Positions 16,584 to 25,900 of a stretch of DNA of 40,357 bases are shown piece after piece (position 1 is the first letter of the stretch; each line of letters opens with the position of its first letter). Below the pieces are notes generated by a model. It was not told where the DNA came from, ran no database searches, and saw nothing but the letters and a program-made list of their open reading frames with translations. Made by a program: the position numbers and the translations under genes. The DNA comes from Candidatus Cloacimonas sp. (GTDB lineage Bacteria; Cloacimonadota; Cloacimonadia; Cloacimonadales; Cloacimonadaceae), in NCBI GenBank assembly GCA_039680785.1, contig JBDKSF010000115.1, positions 1 through 40,357 on the forward strand, read 5' to 3'.

Positions 16584-16925
16584 ATGAAAAAAATTCTCTT
16601 AGTCATTAGCGCCCTTACCCTAATTTTTATTCTTGCAGGTTGTGCTAAGGGTCCCGAAAGCGTTGCCCAAAAATTCGTAACTGCTTGGCAAAAAGGAGAT
16701 ACGAAAGAAATGGAAAATCTTTCCACTCCCGATAGCAAAGCGATGCTGGGTATGTTCTCTATGTTTAAGGTTAAAGAAGCCACCTTGGGAGAGACAAAAG
16801 TAGTTGGAGACAGTGCTGCTACAGTTAATGTATCTTATACTACTGAAGATGGAAAGAAAGACGAATTTGATTTGAATCTGGTAAAACAAAGCGGAAAATG
16901 GCTGGTAAACATTAAAGGTAAGTAA
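16584..16925 (+). CDS. Small lipoprotein, NTF2-like/DUF4878-like
   Basis: A 113-aa precursor with a classic lipoprotein signal: MKK, a hydrophobic core, and lipobox LAGC with C20 as the lipid-modified cysteine. The mature part (PESVAQKFVTAWQKGDTKEM ... VNVSYTTEDG ... VKQSGKWLVNIKG) has the helix-then-strand pattern of DUF4878/NTF2-like proteins, where a trafficking-type start and a final KWLV strand are typical. Likely anchored in the periplasm-facing leaflet. A strong AAAGGAG lies at 16571-16577. The next gene overlaps its stop by one base (TAATG), so the two are coupled. The ligand or partner is unknown. Confidence 0.85.
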   Translation: MKKILLVISALTLIFILAGCAKGPESVAQKFVTAWQKGDTKEMENLSTPDSKAMLGMFSMFKVKEATLGETKVVGDSAATVNVSYTTEDGKKDEFDLNLVKQSGKWLVNIKGK

Positions 16926-17557
16926 TGTCTTTCAGAGACCTTGCCAAATTAGGTCTAACCACATTAATTTTATTGCTTATTGGCAGTTCGGCTATATTTT
17001 CAGGCAGGACTGCCAATTTATCTTCAAAAAGTAATTCTGAGATACCCGCTTTGGCATTAAGCAAATTGCAAGATGGCGATGTAATCCTTAGAAAAGGTAA
17101 CAGTTTATTATCAGAACTCATAGCCCGAAATTTTCCCGCGGCAGAAGGTATGTCTCATTGTGGTTTTATCTTTAAAATAGATAACCATTATCAAGTTATC
17201 CATACCATTTCCAAATCACTTTCCGATATTGATGGCATTAGAATGAGTTCTTTGGAAGATTTTATCCGGGAGGCAAAACAAAATCGGATTTGCATTATTC
17301 GCTATCATAAAGAATTGAATTCGAACGAAATGAAAGAAAAATGCCTTCTTCTGCTCAAACAAAAGACACCTTTTGACGATAATTTCGACCTTAGCGATTC
17401 TTCCAAATTGTATTGTTCTGAACTATTACGCCAGATTTATTTGGAAGAAGGAGAGCAAGATTTCTTTCAAAAACGAAAAATTGCAGGCGTTTCCGTGATT
17501 GATTTTTCCACTTTCTTTAATCCTAAACTGTTTACGCCTGTTTATAAAAACTACTGA
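16925..17557 (+). CDS. YiiX/YebB-like permuted papain-fold hydrolase
   Basis: A 210-aa predicted exported or membrane-anchored hydrolase. An N-terminal hydrophobic segment (residues about 8-26) is followed by a permuted NlpC/P60 (YiiX-like) domain: LQDGDVILRKGNSLLSELIA, then the catalytic histidine in MSHCGFI (H78) and the later nucleophile in LYCSELL (C164), the circularly permuted order typical of the family. Family members act on peptides, amides or lipids; the substrate is not predictable here. The ATG overlaps the lipoprotein stop codon by one base, suggesting the lipoprotein is a partner or substrate guide. Just downstream is AT-rich sequence and then the tRNA cluster. Confidence 0.82.
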   Translation: MSFRDLAKLGLTTLILLLIGSSAIFSGRTANLSSKSNSEIPALALSKLQDGDVILRKGNSLLSELIARNFPAAEGMSHCGFIFKIDNHYQVIHTISKSLSDIDGIRMSSLEDFIREAKQNRICIIRYHKELNSNEMKEKCLLLLKQKTPFDDNFDLSDSSKLYCSELLRQIYLEEGEQDFFQKRKIAGVSVIDFSTFFNPKLFTPVYKNY

Positions 17558-17615
17558 ACTACTGAACTAAACAAAAATGACTATCCGACCATTGAACTAT
17601 TGAAATACTAAAACG

Positions 17616-17768
17616 ATGCTTGGGCATTATCGCCACTATGATTCTGAATTGAATGCAAAAAAAACCATTCCTATCACCCCTCCGATTTTGGTTGGTAAAT
17701 ATATGCAGCTGATTGCACAGGATAAAAAAGGGGGATACTTTTTACCTTTACCACCCAATAAACATTAA
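17616..17768 (+). CDS. Possible 50-aa small protein, doubtful
   Basis: An ATG-to-TAA frame of 50 codons opening MLGHYRHYDSELNAKK and ending in a proline-rich tail (YFLPLPPNKH). No Shine-Dalgarno is visible before the ATG and I recognise no family. The composition is more protein-like than random (few rare residues, a plausible amphipathic layout). It could be a small gene or the remnant of a larger one; it ends 50 bases before the tRNA cluster. Confidence 0.25.
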   Translation: MLGHYRHYDSELNAKKTIPITPPILVGKYMQLIAQDKKGGYFLPLPPNKH

Positions 17769-17818
17769 AAAAGCAGTTGACAATTTAGAGGGTTAAAAAT
17801 TGATTGACAAGAAATGCT

Positions 17819-17893
17819 GCCGATGTAGCTCAAAGGTAGAGCAATTGATTTGTAATCAATAGGTTGGGGGTTCAATTCCCTTCATCGGCTCCA
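17819..17893 (+). tRNA. tRNA-Thr (anticodon TGT)
   Basis: Acceptor GCCGATG pairs with CATCGGC, and CCA is encoded at the 3' end. The anticodon loop TTTGTAA inside ATTGA/TCAAT reads TGT. T-arm GGGGGTTCAATTCCC is present. First of four tRNAs preceding tuf. TTGACA at 17777-17782 upstream might be a -35 element, but no matching -10 is convincing. Confidence 0.95.
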
Positions 17894-17907
17894 GAAATTA
17901 TAGGTGT

Positions 17908-17993
17908 GGAGAGGTTCCCGAGCGGTCAAAGGGATCAGACTGTAAATCTGCTGTCGGATGACTTCGGAGGTTCGAATCCTCCCCTCTCCACCA
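17908..17993 (+). tRNA. tRNA-Tyr (anticodon GTA)
   Basis: Acceptor GGAGAGG with CCTCTCC and encoded CCA. The loop CTGTAAA reads GTA. The long variable arm (about 17949-17967) is that of a class II tRNA, as expected for bacterial tRNA-Tyr. Confidence 0.95.
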
Positions 17994-18015
17994 GAAATAG
18001 TTTTTTTTTAAAAAA

Positions 18016-18092
18016 GCGGGAGTAGCTCAGTTGGCTAGAGCATCAGCCTTCCAAGCTGAGGGTCGCGGGTTCGAACCCCGTTTCCCGCTCCA
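18016..18092 (+). tRNA. tRNA-Gly (anticodon TCC)
   Basis: Acceptor GCGGGAG pairs with TTCCCGC (one G-U) and CCA is encoded. The loop CTTCCAA reads TCC. D-arm AGCTCAGTTGGCTAGAGC and T-arm are canonical. Confidence 0.95.
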
Positions 18093-18108
18093 AGGTTATA
18101 TTTGTAAA

Positions 18109-18184
18109 GCTCAAGTAGCTCAGCAGGTAGAGCACCTCCTTGGTAAGGAGGAGGTCACCGGTTCAAGTCCGGTCTTGAGCTCCA
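18109..18184 (+). tRNA. tRNA-Thr (anticodon GGT)
   Basis: Acceptor GCTCAAG pairs with CTTGAGC and CCA is encoded. The anticodon loop TTGGTAA inside CTCCT/AGGAG reads GGT. Fourth tRNA of the cluster, about 150 bases before tuf. Confidence 0.95.
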
Positions 18185-18296
18185 CTTTTGAAATCGGAAG
18201 ATATATTTAGCCAATTTATCGGACCGTTCAAAATAAGAAAAAGGATAGTATATGCCTGAAGGTATATATTTTTAGAAAAAAATTAAGAATAAGAGA

Positions 18297-18330
18297 TGGG
18301 CTTAAAAGATAAAACTTAAGTCCAGGAGGA
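18297..18330 (+). promoter_or_regulatory. tuf leader hairpin and ribosome binding site
   Basis: GGGCTTAA and TTAAGTCC form an eight-pair stem (one G-U) around an A-rich loop, ending directly before the strong Shine-Dalgarno AGGAGGA (18324-18330), four bases from the tuf ATG. The stem could influence ribosome access or mRNA processing between tRNA cluster and tuf. Interpretation is tentative. Confidence 0.4.
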
Positions 18331-18333
18331 ACA

Positions 18334-19518
18334 ATGGCAAAAGAGAAATATGTTCGCACTAAGCCACATCTGAATGTGGGAACAATTGGTCATATAGACC
18401 ATGGAAAAACAACGCTGACTGCAGCGATTACTTTGTATCTGAGTAAAAAAGGCGGAGCCAAATTCCGTTCATTTGACAGTATTGATAATGCTCCGGAAGA
18501 AAAAGCCCGCGGTATAACTATTGCTACAGCTCATGTCGAATATGAAACAGATGCCCGTCATTATGCTCATATTGACTGCCCCGGTCATGCCGATTATATT
18601 AAAAATATGATCACTGGTGCAGCTCAAATGGATGGAGCAATTTTGGTTGTTAGCGCTGATGATGGACCAATGCCTCAAACCCGTGAGCATATTTTGCTTG
18701 CCCGCCAAGTTGGTGTACCTGCAATAGTTGTCTTTATGAATAAATGTGATTTAGTGGATGATCCGGAACTGCTTGACTTGGTGGAAATGGAAGTGCGTGA
18801 ATTGCTTGATAAATATGAATTTCCGGGAGCGGAAGTTCCAGTGATTCGTGGTTCTGCTTTAAAAGCACTCAATGGAGATCCTGAAGCTGAGCAGCAAATT
18901 CAGCAACTTTTGGATGCCGTTGATACTTATATTCCACTTCCCGAACGCCCAGTTGATAAGCCCTTCTTATTGCCCGTGGAAGATGTTTTCAGTATTCCTG
19001 GCAGAGGAACCGTAGCTACAGGCCGCGTGGATAGAGGCGTAATTAAAGTTGGTGATAAGGTTGAACGGGTAGGTATCAGAGAAACAGTGGAAACAACTTG
19101 CACAGGCGTGGAAATGTTCCGTAAACTTTTGGACGAAGCTCAAGCCGGAGATAATATCGGTGTGCTGTTACGCGGTTTCGGTAAAAAAGATGTCGTGCGC
19201 GGTATGGTATTAGCCAAACCCAAATCCATTACTCCACACACAAAATTTATAGGTCAGACCTATGTATTAACCGAAGAAGAAGGTGGACGCAAGAAACCCT
19301 TCCAAACCGGTTACCGTCCTCAGTTTTATTTTCGCACTACTGATGTTACAGGTAGTTTAACTCTTCCCGAAGGAGTAAAAATGGTTATGCCCGGTGACAA
19401 TGTTGAAATTCAAGCGGAATTAATAACTCCAATTGCTATGGAACAAGGGCTGCGTTTTGCTATTCGTGAAGGTGGGCATACCATCGGTAGCGGTGTAGTT
19501 TCCCAAATGTTAGAATAA
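18334..19518 (+). CDS. tuf: Elongation factor Tu
   Basis: GTPase that brings aminoacyl-tRNA to the ribosome. Length 394 aa. The G motifs are GHIDHGKT (residues 19-26), the switch I end RGITI, DCPGH, NKCD and GSALKAL, all intact. The phrase [17 protein letters not shown] departs slightly from the common YDQIDKAPEEK form. Domains 2 and 3 ([13 protein letters not shown], and MVMPGDNV through [10 protein letters not shown]) are normal. ATG 18334 follows AGGAGGA. It lies directly downstream of four tRNA genes and upstream of rpmG. No second tuf copy is seen after rpsG. Confidence 0.98.
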   Translation: MAKEKYVRTKPHLNVGTIGHIDHGKTTLTAAITLYLSKKGGAKFRSFDSIDNAPEEKARGITIATAHVEYETDARHYAHIDCPGHADYIKNMITGAAQMDGAILVVSADDGPMPQTREHILLARQVGVPAIVVFMNKCDLVDDPELLDLVEMEVRELLDKYEFPGAEVPVIRGSALKALNGDPEAEQQIQQLLDAVDTYIPLPERPVDKPFLLPVEDVFSIPGRGTVATGRVDRGVIKVGDKVERVGIRETVETTCTGVEMFRKLLDEAQAGDNIGVLLRGFGKKDVVRGMVLAKPKSITPHTKFIGQTYVLTEEEGGRKKPFQTGYRPQFYFRTTDVTGSLTLPEGVKMVMPGDNVEIQAELITPIAMEQGLRFAIREGGHTIGSGVVSQMLE

Positions 19519-19536
19519 AAAACCGGATACACGATA

Positions 19537-19683
19537 ATGAGAGATATAATTATCCTTGCCTGCGAAGAATGCAAGAATCGTAATTATACTACTACGCGTA
19601 ATAAACGCAAGCATCCGTCCAGAATGGAGCTGAAAAAGTATTGCCCCACCTGCCGGAAACATACTGTTCATAAGCAGCGTTAA
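19537..19683 (+). CDS. rpmG: 50S ribosomal protein L33
   Basis: A 48-aa protein opening [17 protein letters not shown] and ending [15 protein letters not shown]. Two CxxC pairs (CEEC, CPTC) mark the zinc-binding form of L33. ATG 19537 is 18 bases after tuf; TAA at 19681-19683. Placement between tuf and tRNA-Trp/secE is the standard arrangement in many bacteria. Confidence 0.95.
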   Translation: MRDIIILACEECKNRNYTTTRNKRKHPSRMELKKYCPTCRKHTVHKQR

Positions 19684-19709
19684 GAGATATACACACATAA
19701 ATGTTGCAC

Positions 19710-19785
19710 AGGACAGTAGTTCAACTGGTAGAGCACCGGTCTCCAAAACCGGGGGTTGCGGGTTCGATTCCTGCCTGTCCTGCCA
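19710..19785 (+). tRNA. tRNA-Trp (anticodon CCA)
   Basis: Acceptor AGGACAG pairs with CTGTCCT, followed by G and an encoded CCA. The anticodon loop CTCCAAA reads CCA. D-arm AGTTCAACTGGTAGAGC and T-arm GCGGGTTCGATTCCTGC are canonical. Located between rpmG and secE, a widely conserved position. Confidence 0.96.
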
Positions 19786-19851
19786 CGACATTATTTGGTG
19801 TAACTACTATGAAGACAGTTTATTCCGATTGAACAAAGGGGAGTATAAAAA

Positions 19852-20037
19852 ATGAAATTTGAAAAAGTTAGCCGTTTCTTTCGAGAAGTTCGAGCTGAAA
19901 TGAAATGTGTCAGCTGGCCTACAAAAGCCGACCTGAAAGAGGGAACGCTGGTAGTGATTGTAATGTCTGTAATTGTATCTGCGTTTTTGTCACTTATAGA
20001 TTTTGGTTTTACCAAAATTATAGAACTTGTATTTTAG
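19852..20037 (+). CDS. secE: Preprotein translocase subunit SecE
   Basis: A 61-aa single-span SecE of the short type: an amphipathic start (FEKVSRFFREVRAEMKCVSW with the conserved WP at the following PTKADL) then one membrane helix (VVIVMSVIVSAFLSLIDFGF). It stabilises the SecYEG channel. AAGGGGAG lies 10 bases before the ATG. It is 16 bases before nusG, the usual secE-nusG pairing. Confidence 0.94.
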   Translation: MKFEKVSRFFREVRAEMKCVSWPTKADLKEGTLVVIVMSVIVSAFLSLIDFGFTKIIELVF

Positions 20038-20053
20038 GAATGGGTAAGAGCAG

Positions 20054-20587
20054 ATGCAGTGGTATGTAATTCATACCTATTCGGGACACGAAAATAAGGT
20101 TAAGACCACTATCGAAAAAGGTCTGGCAGGCACTCCTCTGGAAAATCAGGTAGGTCGATTATTGGTTCCAGTTCGGAAGACCTTCGTGATTAGAGAAGGC
20201 AAAAAAGTTGAGCGGGATAAGAAGCTTTTTACTTCTTATGTTATTATGGAAGCGGAGATGACTCCTGAATTGAAGACATATATTCTTCAAATAGCAGGTG
20301 TAACGAGTTTTTTAGGGATAAATAAAGACCATAAAGAACCGATTCCGTTATCTCAAGAAGAGGTAGACCGGCTCTTAGGTATCACAGATCCCAATAGGGA
20401 TTTGAAGGTATATTCCTATATGCCGGGAGATATGGTTAAAGTTAGTTCCGGTCCTTTTACGGATTTTGAAGGAATTGTCCAGAAAACCACGGAAAATGGG
20501 ACTAAATTGATTATTGAAGTAACAGTTTTTGGTCGTAGAACACCGGTTGAATTAAATGCCAACCAGGTGGAATTAATTAAGAAATAA
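20054..20587 (+). CDS. nusG: Transcription antitermination protein NusG
   Basis: A 177-aa NusG with an N-terminal NGN domain opening QWYVIHTYSGHENKVKT and a C-terminal KOW domain (YMPGDMVKVSSGPFTDFEGIV). It binds RNA polymerase and links it to ribosomes or Rho. Where most NusG proteins have FPGYVLV, this one has LFTSYVIME, so the usual proline-glycine is missing; the rest is standard. It follows secE and precedes rplK as in most bacteria. Confidence 0.96.
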   Translation: MQWYVIHTYSGHENKVKTTIEKGLAGTPLENQVGRLLVPVRKTFVIREGKKVERDKKLFTSYVIMEAEMTPELKTYILQIAGVTSFLGINKDHKEPIPLSQEEVDRLLGITDPNRDLKVYSYMPGDMVKVSSGPFTDFEGIVQKTTENGTKLIIEVTVFGRRTPVELNANQVELIKK

Positions 20588-20611
20588 TGAATAAGATGTT
20601 GAGGTTATAGA

Positions 20612-21043
20612 ATGCCAAAACCAAAAGATACAACAGCAATATTAAAGTTACAGCTACCGGCTGGAAAAGCTACTCCGGCACCTCCTGTAGGTCCTGCTTT
20701 GGGACAAGTAGGTGTAAATATTCCGGAATTTTGTCGTCAATTTAATGAAAGAACGGCTGATCAACCTGGAATGGTGTTTCCGGTAATTATCTATGTAGCA
20801 AAAAATAAATCGTTTACTTTTGAGATAAAGACCCCTCCAGCTGCGATTTTGATTAAGAAAGAAGCTGGCCTTGCTACCGGTAGTGCAACCCCCAATAAGG
20901 TTAAAGTGGGTAAACTTAATAGTGAGCAGCTTAGAAATATTGCTCAAATGAAAATTCAAGATATGAATTGTTATTCCCTTGAATCTGCTATGAGTATGAT
21001 CGCTGGAACTGCACGAAGTATGGGTGTCACGATTGAGGACTGA
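20612..21043 (+). CDS. rplK: 50S ribosomal protein L11
   Basis: A 143-aa L11 with the proline-rich N-terminal motif [18 protein letters not shown] and the rRNA-binding C-terminus ([11 protein letters not shown] ... [10 protein letters not shown]). It supports the GTPase-associated centre of the ribosome. Upstream is a weak GAGG; downstream rplA follows after 39 bases. No clear L1-binding mimic was recognised by eye. Confidence 0.97.
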   Translation: MPKPKDTTAILKLQLPAGKATPAPPVGPALGQVGVNIPEFCRQFNERTADQPGMVFPVIIYVAKNKSFTFEIKTPPAAILIKKEAGLATGSATPNKVKVGKLNSEQLRNIAQMKIQDMNCYSLESAMSMIAGTARSMGVTIED

Positions 21044-21082
21044 TACTTCGGTGACAGGAGATAGTATTCATAAGGAGAGTCA

Positions 21083-21787
21083 ATGAAACATAGTAAAAGG
21101 TATAATGTCGCCTACACATTGTTCGATCGGCAGAAAAGATTTGATTTGAATGAAGGGGTAAGAATCTTGAAGAGCTTTCCCGCCTCCAAGTTCGATGAAA
21201 CCGTGGAAATTCATTTCAATCTGGGAGTCGATCCTCGAAAAGCGGATCAACAAATTCGTAATTCACTGGTTCTACCCAATGGAACTGGAAAAGAAATGCG
21301 AGTTTTAGTATTTGCTGAAGGTGACAAGGCAGAAGAAGCCAAAAAAGCAGGCGCCGATTATGTAGGTGTGGATGATTTAATTGAAAAAATATCGGGCGGT
21401 TGGTTCGATTTTGATGTTGTTGTTTCCACACCCAATTTAATGGGACGCATTGGAAAGCTGGGACGCGTTCTTGGTCCCAGAGGGTTAATGCCCAATCCTA
21501 AAGTTGGAACGGTGACTATGGATATCGCGAAAGCGGTGCAAGAAGCAAAAGGCGGAAAAGTTACTTATCGGGTAGATAAATTTGCCAATCTACATATTCC
21601 GGTGGGGAAACTCAGTTTTGAAGAGGACAAGCTGAAAGAAAACATCAAAGCTGTCCTTGCCGCTGTTTTAAGAGATAGACCTTCCACTTTGAAAGGAGTT
21701 TATATTAAGAGCATAACTCTCTGCACAACGATGAGTCCCGGAATCAAAATTCAGGTCGCAAGCGCAGCCATAGAAGCAAGAAGCTAA
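21083..21787 (+). CDS. rplA: 50S ribosomal protein L1
   Basis: A 234-aa L1 with hallmark GRLGPRGLMPNPKVGT-type signature here as LGRVLGPRGLMPNPKVGTV, plus the start MKHSKRYNVAYTLFDRQKRF. It forms the L1 stalk at the ribosomal E site and can repress its own operon. A strong AAGGAGAG precedes ATG 21083. rplJ begins 12 bases after its stop, leaving no room for the long L10 leader known in E. coli and Bacillus. Confidence 0.97.
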   Translation: MKHSKRYNVAYTLFDRQKRFDLNEGVRILKSFPASKFDETVEIHFNLGVDPRKADQQIRNSLVLPNGTGKEMRVLVFAEGDKAEEAKKAGADYVGVDDLIEKISGGWFDFDVVVSTPNLMGRIGKLGRVLGPRGLMPNPKVGTVTMDIAKAVQEAKGGKVTYRVDKFANLHIPVGKLSFEEDKLKENIKAVLAAVLRDRPSTLKGVYIKSITLCTTMSPGIKIQVASAAIEARS

Positions 21788-21799
21788 GGGAGAATTAAA

Positions 21800-22336
21800 A
21801 TGGTGCAAAGTGTTAAGTATGACATCGTAAAGGACTTGACAGAAAGATTAAGTAGCGCAAAAGCGATCATATTGGTGGATTATAAGGGAATAAACATTGA
21901 ACAAGTGAATCAATTGCGCAACCGTTTTAGAGAAAGTCAAGTGGACTACTTTGTCCAAAAGAATACCCTGATCAAAATTGCACTTAATGATTTGGGTATT
22001 AAGGAGCTTGATCCTTATTTAAATGGTCCAACTGCAGTGGCAGTTTGTAAAGTGGATGAAATTTCACCTGCCCGCGAATTAGTCAAATTCTTGAAAGAGG
22101 TGATGGAAGATAAAAATTTCCCTTCGTTCAAAGCAGGTTTTGTGTCTGGGCATATATTTGATGCCGCTGAACTAACTACTTTGGCAAAACTACCATCCCG
22201 CGAAGAACTGCTTGCCCAAGTATTGAGATGCTTTAATGCACCACTTACTAACTTTGTAAGCATAAATCAGGGTATCATTCGCAAGTTTGTTTATGCCCTT
22301 GATGCCATAGCAAAAAAACAAGCTGAAGCCAGCTAA
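21800..22336 (+). CDS. rplJ: 50S ribosomal protein L10
   Basis: A 178-aa L10, base of the L7/L12 stalk. Typical features: [26 protein letters not shown] near the start, RNTLIKIA-type segment ([10 protein letters not shown]), and a C-terminal helix that binds L7/L12. It lies 12 bases after rplA with AAGGGAG before the ATG, so it is translated from the same message; rplL follows after 32 bases. Confidence 0.96.
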   Translation: MVQSVKYDIVKDLTERLSSAKAIILVDYKGINIEQVNQLRNRFRESQVDYFVQKNTLIKIALNDLGIKELDPYLNGPTAVAVCKVDEISPARELVKFLKEVMEDKNFPSFKAGFVSGHIFDAAELTTLAKLPSREELLAQVLRCFNAPLTNFVSINQGIIRKFVYALDAIAKKQAEAS

Positions 22337-22368
22337 AAAAAATTATTCATATATCCAATGGAGGAACA

Positions 22369-22749
22369 ATGTCCGATAAAAAGCAACAAGTAATTGATCT
22401 GATTAAGGAGATGACAGTTCTGGAGCTCTCTGAATTAGTGAAAGAAATGGAAGAAGTTTTTGGCGTATCTGCAGCAGCCCCTGTAGCAGCTGTTGCTACT
22501 TCAACTGCCGCTGCTGAAGGTGGAGAAAAAGAAGAACAGACAGAATTTGATGTCTTGTTAACCAGTGCCGGAGAGAAAAAGATTAATGTGATCAAAGTTG
22601 TGCGCGAGATTACCAAGCTTGGACTTAAGGAAGCAAAAGACCTCGTAGATAGCGCTCCGAAGATGATTTCTGAGAAAGTAAGCAAAGAAGAAGCTAATTC
22701 CATTAAGAAAAAACTTGAAGAAGTCGGTGCAACTGTCGAAGTCAAATAA
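22369..22749 (+). CDS. rplL: 50S ribosomal protein L7/L12
   Basis: A 126-aa stalk protein. N-terminal dimer domain ([23 protein letters not shown]), an alanine-rich hinge ([18 protein letters not shown]), and the factor-binding C-terminal domain with [21 protein letters not shown] strong GGAGGA precedes ATG 22369. It is followed by hairpins before rpoB, consistent with uncoupling ribosomal protein from polymerase output. Confidence 0.97.
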   Translation: MSDKKQQVIDLIKEMTVLELSELVKEMEEVFGVSAAAPVAAVATSTAAAEGGEKEEQTEFDVLLTSAGEKKINVIKVVREITKLGLKEAKDLVDSAPKMISEKVSKEEANSIKKKLEEVGATVEVK

Positions 22750-22770
22750 TCAAACCGTAATCAGGATAGG

Positions 22771-22805
22771 GGTCCAAAAAATGTCCGCAGGGACTTTTTT
22801 GGACC
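22771..22805. terminator. rplL-rpoB hairpin, terminator or attenuator
   Basis: GGTCCAAAAAA (22771-22781) pairs with TTTTTTGGACC (22795-22805), enclosing an inner GTCC/GGGAC stem and a small loop. The T run lies inside the 3' arm, so the structure could work as a bidirectional or read-through terminator. It begins 22 bases after the rplL stop; read-through would feed rpoB. Confidence 0.65.
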
Positions 22806-22834
22806 TGTTATCAGGTTATTGCTATTCCAAACTC

Positions 22835-22860
22835 TGGCTTTTTATCCTAAAAGCCATTTT
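22835..22860 (+). terminator. Second hairpin in the rplL-rpoB gap
   Basis: TGGCTTTT (22835-22842) pairs with AAAAGCCA (22849-22856) around a six-base loop, followed by TTTTGCATTTT. A further imperfect stem, AGGTTT/AGACCT, sits just before the rpoB Shine-Dalgarno. Together they suggest graded attenuation in the 215-base gap. Confidence 0.45.
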
Positions 22861-22964
22861 GCATTTTCCATACTGCAATGACGCGATTTAAAGCGTGACT
22901 GATAAACTTATTAACTTAAAGAACCTATGGACAGGTTTGATAAAGACCTAAAAGGAGAGAGCTT

Positions 22965-25900
22965 TTGAGAAAGATCAAAAGTTATTCCCGAATTTCCGGA
23001 AGATTTGCCGAGCTCGGTATTCCCGAAGTTGAGATACCCAATCTTCTGGCAATGCAAGTTGATTCCTTTAACGAATTTCTCCAAAAGGAGATTCATCCTC
23101 AGCGCAGAGAGAAAAAGGGGTTACAATCAGTTTTTGAAAATATCTTCCCGATCGAAGATACGAAAGGTAACTTTCTGCTGGAATTTATAGAATATAATGT
23201 GTTGCAGGAGAAATATTCCATCGAAGAATGCCGAGAAAGGAATTTAACTTATCAGGCACCCTTAAAGGCAAAAATGCGCTTGAGCGTATTTGAGAATATA
23301 GAAGGTGTCCGTGAGCACAAAGATACTTTAGAGCAAGAAGTATTTATGGGAGAAATTCCTCTGATTACCGAACAGGGAACCTTTGTTATCAACGGAGCTG
23401 AAAGAGTTATTATTTCACAGCTACAGCGTTCGCCGGGTGTTTTCTTTTCCGAAGAAAAGCATCCCAGCGGAAAAACGCTATATTCTGCTAAAGTAATTCC
23501 TTATAGCGGTTCCTGGCTGGATTTTGACATCGATATTCATGATGTGATGTTCGTGCATATTGATAAAAGACGCAAACTTCCGGTAACAACTCTTTTTCGG
23601 GCAATTGGAATATCTTCCAATGAGGACTTGCGGAAAACATTCTATAAATCCGAAACCCTAAATTTAAAAGACGCCAAAGGGCGTCATCTATACGCAGATA
23701 TTTATGAAGAGGGTAATCCTGCGCCCATTGCTTTGGCAAATGAGCAAATTACGGATACTTTGATTAAATTATTAACTGAGAAGAAAATCACCAAAGTAGA
23801 AGCGATAGATTACAATTATGAGATAGCCAGAAAAGTGTTGGAAAATACTCTGGCAAAAGATCCCACTACTAATCAGGAAGAAGCTCTCAAGAAAATTTAC
23901 AGCTTAATTCGTCCGGGAGAAGATGCTCCTTTGGAAGCCGCCAAACAGCTGGTAGATAGAATGTTCTTCAACGAAAAAAGATATAATTTGGGTGAAGTGG
24001 GAAGGCATAAAATAAATACCCGCTTAAATATCAATGTGGATCCCAAAATTCTTACGCTTACAGTGGAAGATTTTGTGTCCATCTTTAAGACCCTTATAAA
24101 TATCTATCACGATGATGATGAAGTTGATGACATTGATAACTTGGCAAATCGCAGAGTTCGGACCGTGGGTGAGCTTTTACAGGAACAATATAATTCTGGA
24201 ATGGCTATGGTTGCCAGAATAATCCAAGAAAGAATGGCAATTTCGAACATTGATGAAATCACCGTGCATGATCTGGTGAACAGCAATGCCTTGATATCAG
24301 TAGTGCAGTCCTTCTTTTTAACTGGGCAGCTTTCGCAATTTATGGAACAGACCAATCCCCTTGCCGCTTTAAGACATAAAAGAGCTCTATCTGCATTAGG
24401 ACCTGGAGGTTTGGCTCGTGAAAGAGCAGGATTTGAAGTGCGTGATGTGCATTCATCTCACTATGGCAGAGTATGCCCCATTGAAACACCTGAAGGTCCC
24501 AATATCGGTTTGATAGTATCTCCGGCAATTTATTCGCGGATAAATCATTTTGGTTTTATTGAAACACCTTATCGGAAGGTAATAGATGGTTATGTAACCG
24601 ACGAATATGAATATTTGGATGCGGCTCAGGAAGAGAAATACATTATAGCTCAAAGTGATGTTCATTTGGATGATCATCGCAAAATTATGGATGAAATAAT
24701 TTTTGCCAGAGACAGAGGAGATTTTGTTCAAGTAAGCCCTAAAAGCGTTCAATATATGGATGTAGCGCCTCAACAGATGGTTTCGGTATCGGCAGCGATG
24801 ATTCCTTTTTTGGAACATGATGATGCCAATCGTGCTTTGATGGGTTCCAATATGCAGCGTCAGGCAGTTCCATTAATTAATCCGCAAGCGCCTTTAGTGG
24901 GAACGGGAATGGAAAAAATCGTTTCTATGGATACTTCTGCCATTGCGGTTGCCCCTTATGACGGTATTGTCACTCAAGTTACATCCGCTTTTATAGATTT
25001 GAAACCGACTAATGAAAAAGATGAAGCATATTATCTTTCTACTGGCAATCGCATTAATCTGAAAAAATTTGTCCGCACTAATCAGGACACTTGCATCAAT
25101 CAACGACCTATCGTTAAAAAAGGCGATACGGTAAAAAAAGGACAGCCCATTTCGGACGGCGCTTGCGTAGAAGATAATCGTTTGGCGCTGGGAACCAATT
25201 TAATGGTTGCTTTTATGCCTTGGTATGGTTACAATTATGAAGATGCCGTAATTTTAAGTGAAAAAGTGGCGCGTGAGGATACTTTAACCTCTATTTACAT
25301 TGAAGAATTGGAAGTGTTGGTGCGGAATGTGAAAAACGGAAGAGAAGAACTTGCTTATGACATTCCCAATGTTCCGGCCCAGGCATTAAAAAACTTGGAT
25401 AAGACAGGTATCATCAGAGTTGGAAGCGTCATTCATGCTGGCGATGTAATCGTCGGAAAGGTAACTCCTAAAAGTATAGAGATTGATCCTTCTCCGGAAG
25501 AGAATTTGATGCGTGCTTTGTTTGGAGACCGTGCGGGCGATTTTACCAATAGTTCTCTCAAAGCCAAGCCAGGGATGGAAGGCGTAGTTATTGATGTAAA
25601 GGTATTTTCGCGTCTGGAAGAAGGCAGTGATCTGGAAGAAACAAATGAAGATAAAATTGAAAAACTAAAAGAAGAATTGGCTCTGCGTCGTAAAAAAATA
25701 GAAGAATTCAAAGAAGAAAAGCTTTCTACGGTTCTGGTAGGCAAAATAGCCAAGAACATTTGGGACGAAAAATCCAATGTTCCTTTCATTGCTCCCGGCA
25801 AGAAGATAACCAAAGAAGATATCAAGCGCATCAATTTTAAAAAACTCGATCTGGATGTGGAGCTGGTGGACGACAGAGAAGTAAATAACTACATCTATTC

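Noticed and set aside
17777-17809. Two TTGACA motifs upstream of the first tRNA as a firm promoter
   Set aside because: No -10 element at a proper distance; the second motif is only nine bases from the tRNA.
18001-18015. T run between tRNA-Tyr and tRNA-Gly as a terminator
   Set aside because: No stem precedes the T run other than the tRNA itself; the following tRNAs suggest processing of one transcript.
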